A stretch of 15,849 nucleotides of DNA from assembly GCA_019057975.1 (NCBI GenBank), contig JAHLWJ010000082.1, positions 1 through 15,849 on the forward strand, in the 5' to 3' direction. The translations under genes and the position numbers were made by a program. Below, one piece after another: positions 7,931 through 13,483 of the stretch (its first letter is position 1; each line of letters begins with the position of its first letter). The stretch comes from Promethearchaeota archaeon. GTDB taxonomy: Archaea > Asgardarchaeota > Lokiarchaeia > Sigynarchaeales > SOKP01. Below the pieces are notes generated by a model. It saw nothing but the letters and a program-made list of their open reading frames with translations, had not been told where the DNA came from and ran no database searches.

Positions 7931-8428
7931 TTAGTTATTTGGTTCATCGGTAATGTCTATAGGTTTTGCAGGTTTCTTTCCGATTATAACTCTTAAAAGA
8001 CCGTTTGTCATTTTAGATGTTATCTTATTCTCGTCAGCATCCGCAGGAAGTGGAACATCCATGTTTACGTCTATAAATCTAAAACCTTTAAACATAAATG
8101 GAAATCCTTGTTTTTTAGGTTCTTCGGTGACTTTTTCATGTTCAGGAACTTTTGGTTTATTCGCTTTAATGTTCAAGTGTTTATTAATAAGGGATACTGT
8201 AACATCCTCTTTAGTACGACCGGGTAATGGCACTGTTATCAAGTATTCACTGCCTAAATCTTCCATATTGTGGTGAATATAATCACCCATGAAACCTCCC
8301 ATAAACTGATGAGCCATTTGCTTCATTTTTGCTATGTCCCTTGGATTAAATGGCATGCAACCATGCATTTGCCTTGGCCCACAATTTTGGTTATGATGTC
8401 TTGGTCCACAATTTTTGTCATTATGCAT
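7931..8428 (-). CDS. hsp20: Small heat-shock protein (Hsp20/alpha-crystallin) with Cys/His-rich N-terminus
   Basis: The protein has 165 residues and starts at ATG 8428, with AGAGGT eight bases upstream on the minus strand as ribosome binding site. Residues about 54-150 form the alpha-crystallin domain. Its strands include EYLITVPLPGRTKEDVTVSL and the closing NGLLRVIIGKK, equivalent to the usual NGVLxIxxPK. A C-terminal Ile-x-Ile (IDI), which docks sHSP dimers into oligomers, follows. The family are ATP-independent holdases for unfolding proteins. The first 25 residues are unusual: a nine-residue tandem duplication (NCGPRHHNQ, NCGPRQMHG) with three Cys and four His, resembling a metal or redox site. 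The PadR gene lies 46 bases upstream on the same strand, so the two probably form one regulated unit. Confidence 0.92.
   Translation of the reverse strand: MHNDKNCGPRHHNQNCGPRQMHGCMPFNPRDIAKMKQMAHQFMGGFMGDYIHHNMEDLGSEYLITVPLPGRTKEDVTVSLINKHLNIKANKPKVPEHEKVTEEPKKQGFPFMFKGFRFIDVNMDVPLPADADENKITSKMTNGLLRVIIGKKPAKPIDITDEPNN
8373..8417 (-). repeat. 27-base tandem duplication in the 5' end of hsp20
   Basis: CTTGGCCCACAATTTTGG (8373-8390) and CTTGGTCCACAATTTTTG (8400-8417), plus-strand sense, are offset by 27 bases, exactly nine codons. They encode the two NCGPR-containing units of the small heat-shock protein. Sixteen of 18 bases agree, so the duplication is probably recent or under selection for the Cys/His pattern. 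Confidence 0.7.
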
Positions 8429-8474
8429 TACATTTTACCTCTTTTCTGTAATTTTTTAATAAAGGTGGTGAAAA

Positions 8475-9131
8475 TTAAGAATTTTTGAAGTCATTATAGT
8501 CATCATCGTCAACAATTTCTATTGTTTTTGTGTTCTTTTCTCGCTTGTTTTGCAAATCACTTAGTAATACTTCAAGATGAGAGATTCTCTTATCGAGATG
8601 ATCCATTCTTTTTATTATTCTACTTTTAGAAAAATTTAATTCACCTAAAATTCTTTTTACACGTTCAATGTTTCTTATAGAATAATCTTCTGTATCAATG
8701 CTTCGATGTGAATGTTCTCGGTTATATGGAAAGCAAGACATCATACTGTGTATTCGATCTTCGTTAGGAATCCAAGTCTGAACAATGGTCCTAAGATATT
8801 CTCCAAGAGTGTCTATGCTTGGCTCTAAATTACTTTTGAGAACCTCCCTTAATTTTTTTTGTCCCAACTCTGTTATGCGATATAATTTGATATTTCGATT
8901 GCTTTTGAGCAGTACTTCCATTTCAATAAAACCTCCCTTAGCTAATCTGTTTAATAAAGGATAAATTGTGCCAGGGGAAGCATGCCAAAGTTTGTTGAAT
9001 TTTTTGTTGATGTTTCGAGCGAGATCATATCCAGAGATACCGTCGTAATTTTCAATTATTGAAAGTACTAGAATATCTAAACCAGAAAATATCCCACCTT
9101 CGTGTCCGCTAAATCGCTTGCCAAAAAACAT
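8475..9131 (-). CDS. PadR-family transcriptional regulator upstream of hsp20
   Basis: The protein of 218 residues starts at the ATG at 9131, with AGGTGA upstream on the minus strand. Residues 17-100 are a classic PadR winged helix: LDILVLSIIENYDGISGYDL, then the strongly conserved SPGTIYPLLNRLAKGGFIE (52-70) and the wing ending in YRITELGQKKL. The C-terminal 70 residues are heptad-rich and basic/acidic (RMDHLDKRISHLEVLLSDLQ), predicted coiled coil for dimerisation, and end in an acidic tail with DDDDY. It shares only the PadR core with the regulator at 1477. Dyads cover its own start region, so it is probably autoregulated, with hsp20 controlled on the same transcript. This would make it a candidate heat or stress repressor. 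The inducing signal is unknown. Confidence 0.92.
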   Translation of the reverse strand: MFFGKRFSGHEGGIFSGLDILVLSIIENYDGISGYDLARNINKKFNKLWHASPGTIYPLLNRLAKGGFIEMEVLLKSNRNIKLYRITELGQKKLREVLKSNLEPSIDTLGEYLRTIVQTWIPNEDRIHSMMSCFPYNREHSHRSIDTEDYSIRNIERVKRILGELNFSKSRIIKRMDHLDKRISHLEVLLSDLQNKREKNTKTIEIVDDDDYNDFKNS

Positions 9132-9147
9132 TTTTTAATTTTCACCT

Positions 9148-9228
9148 ATATATCGAAATCGATATATTCGATTTCATATATATCATATATAAGATAACAC
9201 ACCTTAATAAATATATCGGAAAACGAAG
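9148..9228. promoter_or_regulatory. Operator cluster and TATA box of the PadR-hsp20 unit
   Basis: ATATATCGA-AA-TCGATATAT (9148-9167) is an inverted repeat with 9-base arms. A degenerate copy sits next to it (9168-9180, complement TATATGAAATCGA). A third, TATATCGGAAAACGA (9212-9226), has one good arm. The minus strand carries a TATA-like TTATATAT (complement of 9186-9193), which places the transcript start near 9162, inside the main dyad. The motif closely matches the dyads before the first PadR gene (1386-1427). Confidence 0.65.
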
Positions 9229-9255
9229 TCGCAATTTAGCGCCGTTATATGAATA

Positions 9256-9285
9256 AAACTTTATAATAATTACCTAAATAGGTAA
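9256..9285 (+). promoter_or_regulatory. Candidate promoter with TTACCTA/TAGGTAA palindrome upstream of the GNAT gene
   Basis: AAAACTTTATAAT (9256-9268) looks like a BRE/TATA pair and is followed at once by the perfect dyad TTACCTA-AA-TAGGTAA (9270-9285). If used for the acetyltransferase gene, the leader would be about 110 bases. A second TATA-like TTTTATAATTAG near 9373-9384 lies at the right distance for a nearly leaderless transcript and is an equal candidate. Confidence 0.3.
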
Positions 9286-9400
9286 AAGGCTCAAATTTCC
9301 TGTTCATTTCACTTTTAAGACATGATATAAGAAAATTAGAAAAAAAATCTTTCTCATGCGATAATTTTTTTATTTTATAATTAGCTATTTCTATTAGAAT

Positions 9401-10246
9401 ATGATGCAACCTTTTCTAATTAGAGAATTAAAAACGAGTGAGCTCCATGAATCTCTAATTTTTCTCTATAGATCTTTTAATCGTACGATTCCCCCCGATC
9501 TTAAAAAACAAGAAAAGTTGCTAATAAGCCTAATAAAATATGGTATTGCAAAGTTCTTAGTTGCTGAGGAGGATGGTAAAATTATCGGATTAGGGGGTAT
9601 ATTTTTCTTCGGAAATGTTTGTTCTATTGGGTATATGGCAGTTCTTCCAGAAGTAAGGTCCAAAGGACTAGGCACGACTATATTTCGTAATCTGGTAAAA
9701 ATAGGCAAATTGAAGGGATGCAAAACTTTCATGTTATATGCTACAGAATTAGGCGAACCAATATATCACAAATTTGGGTTTCGAAGTAAATATGATACTA
9801 GGGTGTACAATTTGCCAAGTAAACCATTAGTTTTACAGGATACTGATAAAAAAATTATTAAAACTGATATTTTTCCTAATTGGGCCTCATTAATTGATAA
9901 AAATACAATAGGTTTTGACAGATCCGAATTTTTGCAGCTAAAAATTAATCACGGCTCGATCCTAATTACTGTTCATGAAGAAGGTTTTGCTCTCGCCTCA
10001 GGTTCAAGATTAGGCCCTGTAATTTCTAAAAACATCCATACTGCGGTATTCCTTATAAATGAGGGAATAAAACTTGGAGCAAATCACATCATCATACCAA
10101 AACATTCACAGTTCCCTAGTAAAATCTTTGAACTCGTTAATCTAACTGAAAGAGATGATGATTCAAATTTAAAAATGATATATGGGAAAGAAGTAGGCCA
10201 AAATTTAAACCAGTTCTATGCTGTTGGTACCTACGCTAAAGGGTAG
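9401..10246 (+). CDS. GNAT N-acetyltransferase with C-terminal Acetyltransf_18-like domain
   Basis: The product has 281 residues in two halves. Residues 5-135 are a GNAT fold. Beta-4 and motif A read IGYMAVLPEVRSKGLGTTIF (77-96), with the R-x-x-G-x-G acetyl-CoA pyrophosphate loop. The C-terminal PIYHKFGFRSKYDTRVY supplies the usual YxxxGF signature. Residues about 160-275 resemble the second domain found in YitH-like acetyltransferases (Acetyltransf_18), which begins near GFDRSEFLQ and has a glycine-rich GFALASGSRLGP strand. The enzyme moves an acetyl group from acetyl-CoA to an amine; the acceptor cannot be predicted. Two adjacent ATGs open the frame; the first is used here. It converges on the nucleotidase gene with only 27 bases between stops. 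Confidence 0.88.
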   Translation: MMQPFLIRELKTSELHESLIFLYRSFNRTIPPDLKKQEKLLISLIKYGIAKFLVAEEDGKIIGLGGIFFFGNVCSIGYMAVLPEVRSKGLGTTIFRNLVKIGKLKGCKTFMLYATELGEPIYHKFGFRSKYDTRVYNLPSKPLVLQDTDKKIIKTDIFPNWASLIDKNTIGFDRSEFLQLKINHGSILITVHEEGFALASGSRLGPVISKNIHTAVFLINEGIKLGANHIIIPKHSQFPSKIFELVNLTERDDDSNLKMIYGKEVGQNLNQFYAVGTYAKG

Positions 10247-10273
10247 ACGTTTATAATAGATTATAATCACATC

Positions 10274-10846
10274 TTATAAATCGAAGATTTTTTCTTGTAC
10301 TTCCCCCCAATTATGAACCCTATGAACATTTTCTTCGCACACTGAGTTTTGGTTCCAAGGTTGGTCAAAAAGTAATAGAGTCCTGTTTTTCATCGTTTTT
10401 ATTGGTTCAACTAAATTAGGATTATCATCGACGTATAAATCGTAATTCTGTTTTAATTTGATATCGTACGGTCGATGGTGTAATAAAATCAACTCAGTGT
10501 ATTGAATGCCCGCCACAATTTCATGAGAATTTAACTTATCTATAATTGAAGAACGATATTCAGGTACACGCGCAGAAACAATGTCAAGGTCGTACATTTC
10601 ATTTAACTTTTTCATGATTTTCGGAGCACCCTCACCTATGAAAGGGATATTTCCAGAATCTTCATAAATTTCATAAAATATTTTAAACCCTGTCTCTTCA
10701 TCCATATTCCAATCGGCAAAAAAATCCCACTTGACGACATCGTTCTTTTGTTTTGGTTTTTTTGGTTTGTATCTTTTGTTATAAATTTCACAATATGAAA
10801 CAATTATGTCGAGAAGTACGCCGTCGATATCGATAGCAATTTTCAT
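10274..10846 (-). CDS. HAD-superfamily 5'(3')-deoxyribonucleotidase-like phosphatase
   Basis: The 190-residue product carries all HAD phosphatase motifs in the order of the NT5C family. Motif I is DIDGV, with nucleophile Asp6 and acid/base Asp8. Motif II is Ser91 in DIVSAR. A Lys (130 or 132) in RPYDIKLK serves motif III, and motif IV is YVDDNP with Asp140/141 for Mg2+. The helical cap lies between motifs I and II (about 15-75). Family members remove phosphate from nucleoside monophosphates, and bacterial and archaeal relatives are often annotated only as putative nucleotidases, so the substrate is open. The length is typical. A TATA-like TATTTATAG (minus, 10869-10877) lies some 23 bases before the ATG, which predicts a leaderless transcript. 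Confidence 0.88.
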   Translation of the reverse strand: MKIAIDIDGVLLDIIVSYCEIYNKRYKPKKPKQKNDVVKWDFFADWNMDEETGFKIFYEIYEDSGNIPFIGEGAPKIMKKLNEMYDLDIVSARVPEYRSSIIDKLNSHEIVAGIQYTELILLHHRPYDIKLKQNYDLYVDDNPNLVEPIKTMKNRTLLLFDQPWNQNSVCEENVHRVHNWGEVQEKIFDL

Positions 10847-10868
10847 TATAATTTATTTAGCTATAATA

Positions 10869-10904
10869 CTATAAATACATTTATTTTCACCTAATAGAAT
10901 AGGT
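10869..10904 (-). promoter_or_regulatory. Promoter of the nucleotidase gene with an adjacent ACCTA/TAGGT dyad
   Basis: The minus-strand TATA-like element TATTTATAG (10869-10877) is preceded by the inverted repeat ACCTA-N6-TAGGT (10889-10904). The arms are the same as those of the dyad near 9270-9285 upstream of the acetyltransferase gene, but the spacer is four bases longer. Confidence 0.35.
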
Positions 10905-10933
10905 TTTTAATTGCGATACGCTAATCCAGCTAT

Positions 10934-10950
10934 GAGGAAAGGTTTATATG
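10934..10950 (+). promoter_or_regulatory. Candidate BRE/TATA element upstream of the GC-rich island
   Basis: GAGGAAAGG followed by TTTATATG (10943-10950) is among the better BRE/TATA matches in the window. It predicts a plus-strand start near 10972. That transcript would cross the GC-rich island and either read into the signal peptidase gene with a 245-base leader or make a separate RNA. Confidence 0.4.
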
Positions 10951-11050
10951 TTTTCAAAATAATAGATAGTGTAAGAAAGATAAAAATGTAGTATTTTTCG
11001 CTCATATATTACGTTTCGAGTGGAAAAATTAAAAAAGAAAGAATTTAAAA

Positions 11051-11145
11051 TGGGGAAACCTCAAACTATGACTCCTGCCACCGCCCTGGATTTTTGTCTT
11101 TTGGTAGTGTGTAATCCACACTCATTACGCCCTCCTCCCCCTATT
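11051..11145. other. GC-rich, strand-asymmetric island with hairpin; nature unknown
   Basis: From 11051 to 11140 I count 46 G+C in 90 bases, far above the AT-rich flanks. The plus strand is C-rich (CCCTCCTCCCCC, 11130-11141). AGTGTG-TAATC-CACACT (11106-11122) is a perfect 6-bp hairpin. On the minus strand GGAGG stands five bases before an ATG that opens a 19-codon frame (MSVDYTLPKDKNPGRWQES). Another minus frame reads through most of the island (GGGRNECGLHTTKRQKSRAV) before a stop. These may be remnants of a gene or mobile-element end, a structured RNA, or a leader. I cannot decide among them. Confidence 0.4.
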
Positions 11146-11157
11146 ATCTTTCCGACA

Positions 11158-11172
11158 ATTTATAATTATATT
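11158..11172 (+). promoter_or_regulatory. Putative TATA promoter of the signal peptidase gene
   Basis: ATTTATAATTATATT follows the last GC-rich bases and is centred about 50 bases before the ATG. This would give a leader of roughly 25 bases. No clear Shine-Dalgarno sequence precedes the start; the leader ends in an A-rich run. Confidence 0.35.
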
Positions 11173-11216
11173 AGAATATTTAGGAAACTTCTTAAAAATC
11201 AAAAATTATAAAAAAA

Positions 11217-11807
11217 ATGAAGAACGACACAGAGAAAGAAAAAAAGCCCGTTTCGAGGAAAAAAATTATCATTGCTGTTGTAATGATTAGTATTGCGTTC
11301 TTTGGATCCTTCTTAGTATACTTTGTCCTTCAAATTTCATTCAATACAGAAACCCCTATTGTAGTCGTAATTAGTGATTCAATGGAACCTCAGATACATA
11401 GAGGCGATTTGTTGTTTGTAATGGGAATCGAACCAGAAAACATAAAAAACGGAACTATTGAAGATAAAAATGGAGATATTATTGTGTTTAACGCTCAGGG
11501 GTTGTGGCTTACTGCTCCCATCGAACCTATTGTTCACCGTGTGATTGATAAGTACCAAATAGGTGACATGTGGTATTTCAGAACTAAAGGTGACGCTAAC
11601 CCTATTCCTGATCATGCTCTCATTCCAGAAACTCGTATTATCGGAGTTGTAGTCGGTGGTATTCCCTACATAGGTTTTGTGAAAATATTTTTAACAGAAT
11701 CTGGCTTACTAATCCCTTTATTAGTCGTTATATCGGCGCTTCTTATTGTAAGTATCGTGAGAGAGAGATACAAAGGCGATGACGATGACTATGTTGAAAA
11801 AAAATAA
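11217..11807 (+). CDS. Signal peptidase I, archaeal/Sec11 type
   Basis: The protein of 196 residues has an N-terminal membrane helix (about 17-41) preceded by a basic cytoplasmic segment. The catalytic domain lies outside, followed by a second membrane helix (about 164-182). The nucleophile is Ser55 in ISDSMEPQIHRGD, the SxSMxP box. His107 in IVHRVIDKY replaces the bacterial Lys, which marks the archaeal/ER type. The Asp box is RTKGDANPIPD, with Asp126 and Asp132. The enzyme cuts signal peptides from Sec-exported proteins at the outer face of the membrane; likely clients here include the PLC-like protein at 13484. The C-terminal tail is acidic (KGDDDDYVEKK). It converges on the gene ending at 11953, and the 145-base gap between them holds nothing I recognise. 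Confidence 0.95.
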   Translation: MKNDTEKEKKPVSRKKIIIAVVMISIAFFGSFLVYFVLQISFNTETPIVVVISDSMEPQIHRGDLLFVMGIEPENIKNGTIEDKNGDIIVFNAQGLWLTAPIEPIVHRVIDKYQIGDMWYFRTKGDANPIPDHALIPETRIIGVVVGGIPYIGFVKIFLTESGLLIPLLVVISALLIVSIVRERYKGDDDDYVEKK

Positions 11808-11952
11808 AACAAGGCGGAAGATGTTGAAGAAGAACTGATGTTATTCAGCTGATTTTCAATCAAATATATTATTATAATGTTGATTTTCATTTGTTTGAAT
11901 AAATTTAAAATAATTAGGAAATAAAAAACATACACATTTGGTCTTATTTCTC

Positions 11953-12657
11953 TTATGCTACAACTACAGGTATATAAGGAAAATACACGAACATTACTTG
12001 GTATTTAGAATTAAAACATAAGTAGGGTTCAATTCTTAAATCTGTAACTCCTCCAAACATATAAGCATGATGATATTGTAGGTTCATTTTAACTAAGAAG
12101 ATATCGTTTAATGCAATTGTAGATGAACTGTTGGGAGCAAAAGGGATATGAGTAAAATTCAGATACCAATACCCCCTCCAATAGAGCGAGCTATTAGCGT
12201 AATGTCCACTCCGAGCGGTAAATATCTCTGTTTGGTTTGCATACTCAGCCTTTATTATTGAATTATTATTGTAAGTCAGATATATCAGTGATTCGTTAGT
12301 AGCTTCCAATGAATAGATAAAATTGTGACTATAAAAAGGAAACCAATGAAAGTTCGTTTTATCCTTCTCAATTTGAAGCTTAAGAGATTCTATGAATTCC
12401 CTATCTATATGGTGTAAATAAGCGTTATCACTTAAGTTATAAACAATCCCCCCGTAATCTCGACACAAACAGTATTTTTGATATTCAAATACTTCACTTT
12501 TTTCGATTATGCTCTCAAAATTGTGAATGTTTCCTTTATAATTTATTTTATAATATATTCGTGTTAATATTATGGAATTGTTGATAATTAGCGAGAAAGT
12601 TAGGATTAATCCAATTATAATTAGTATTGTTGGAATATATAGCAGTCTTCTTTTCAT
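11953..12657 (-). CDS. Membrane-anchored protein with sequon-rich ectodomain (not recognised)
   Basis: I do not recognise a family. The 234-residue product has an N-terminal helix (about 6-34, rich in Ile and Leu) behind a short basic start (MKRR). A domain of about 200 residues follows that should lie outside, as it carries seven or so N-X-S/T sequons. It contains a CLC pair (near 63-65) and one later Cys that could form disulphides. Many Tyr, Phe and His residues and alternating hydrophobic stretches suggest a beta-rich fold. It ends in a hydrophobic VYFPYIPVVVA. The gene follows a two-helix membrane protein by 51 bases on the same strand, so the two are likely cotranscribed. No cleavage site or lipobox is obvious, so a type II anchor is likely. 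Confidence 0.65.
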   Translation of the reverse strand: MKRRLLYIPTILIIIGLILTFSLIINNSIILTRIYYKINYKGNIHNFESIIEKSEVFEYQKYCLCRDYGGIVYNLSDNAYLHHIDREFIESLKLQIEKDKTNFHWFPFYSHNFIYSLEATNESLIYLTYNNNSIIKAEYANQTEIFTARSGHYANSSLYWRGYWYLNFTHIPFAPNSSSTIALNDIFLVKMNLQYHHAYMFGGVTDLRIEPYLCFNSKYQVMFVYFPYIPVVVA

Positions 12658-12708
12658 TTTCGCTCACTTCTCTTTTAGTATGCTTTTCCTTATTAAAGAT
12701 TATATAAT

Positions 12709-13008
12709 TCATTGAATCTTTAAAGATTTTCTGAATGCTCGAACCTTACTAAATGTATAAGAAAATATACCAATACATATAGCACCGGCAAGAAAGTTAG
12801 AGATGGACAATGATAAAGTATAGGTATATGTTAGTTTATCGTATGGAAAAATATTAGTCCTGGCATAAATTAAAACAGGAACTGCAAAGAATATTGCTAC
12901 TGCGAAAAAGGAGGAACCAACACTACTCAGAACACTTAAATAAATTGCCCGTTTTTTCGTTAACCTTATACCGAGCCATCTTATTTCATTATTTTTGTTT
13001 TTTTCCAT
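12709..13008 (-). CDS. Small two-helix membrane protein (not recognised)
   Basis: The 99-residue product has a charged N-terminus (MEKNKNNEIRW) and a basic stretch. Two membrane helices follow, at about 22-48 (AIYLSVLSSVGSSFFAVAIF) and 64-88 (YTLSLSISNFLAGAICIGIF), and the tail is basic. By the positive-inside rule both ends lie in the cytoplasm. No motif identifies a function. On the minus strand AGGGTGA lies about 15 bases before the ATG, and a TATA-like ATTATAAAATA is found near 13034-13044. It is the first gene of a pair with the anchored protein downstream, which suggests that the two products act together at the membrane. Confidence 0.6.
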   Translation of the reverse strand: MEKNKNNEIRWLGIRLTKKRAIYLSVLSSVGSSFFAVAIFFAVPVLIYARTNIFPYDKLTYTYTLSLSISNFLAGAICIGIFSYTFSKVRAFRKSLKIQ

Positions 13009-13218
13009 AGTTTTATTTTCACCCTTGTGTGTTATTTTATAATTTCATTCTTTGTTATTTAATAATTTTCCTAACTTTCTAAACTGATATTGAGACTTCA
13101 GTAGATTTAAAACCAAAAATCCAAAGAAATGTTCTTTAATTGGAGATACTCATAATTTTTCGAGATTTTTAAAATCTTTAATAGCTTTTTCTATTGAGGA
13201 AACCTAAATCAATCTTTA
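13009..13218. other. AT-rich intergenic stretch
   Basis: It holds the presumed minus-strand promoter of the small membrane protein gene and a perfect short dyad, AGATTTT-T-AAAATCT (13163-13177), which could be a hairpin after the gene remnant at 13219. I see no coding sequence in it. Confidence 0.4.
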
Positions 13219-13347
13219 TTAGAAGCTCTTTTTCTTGATTTGGAAAGCAAACGCGATGAAGATTACGATGGAGATTCCGCCAAAGAACAATCCATAACTA
13301 TCCGTGTAGGACAAGTAAGTTAAATCTAAGTCTCGATGTTTTTGATC
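13219..13347 (-). pseudogene. C-terminal remnant of a membrane protein gene
   Basis: The minus-strand frame runs 42 codons between a stop at 13348-13350 and the stop at 13219-13221. It has no ATG, GTG or other convincing start. The translation reads like a genuine protein end: a polar SYTDSYG, one membrane helix (LFFGGISIVIFIAFAF), and a basic tail (QIKKKSF), followed by a tandem second stop. Its G+C is higher than that of the flanking DNA. I read it as the surviving end of a deleted gene for an exported protein with a C-terminal anchor. A frameshifted gene with lost upstream part or a chance frame are the alternatives. Confidence 0.5.
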
Positions 13348-13387
13348 TTATTAATTAGATACATCTTAACTTTTAGTAGTGTGTAAT

Positions 13388-13434
13388 TGATTTAAATATA
13401 TACTTGACACTTTTCTCAACTATATCTTTAAATA
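13388..13434 (+). promoter_or_regulatory. Two candidate TATA boxes before the PLC-like gene
   Basis: ATTTAAATATATAC (near 13390-13403) and CTTTAAATA (13426-13434) both look like archaeal TATA elements. The second would start transcription near 13456, about 28 bases before the ATG, and is the better placed. The first predicts a start near 13422. Confidence 0.4.
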
Positions 13435-13483
13435 GTAAATTCTACGATTTTCATTTAAATAATTATATAAATTAGTTGATTTC

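Noticed and set aside
11020..11211. Plus-strand 63-codon frame over the GC-rich island (MEKLKKKEFKMGKPQTMTPA...)
   Set aside because: It begins in a low-complexity Lys/Glu start, has a Pro-rich stretch that only reflects the C-rich DNA, lacks a ribosome binding site and shows no domain. The minus frames of the island look no worse.
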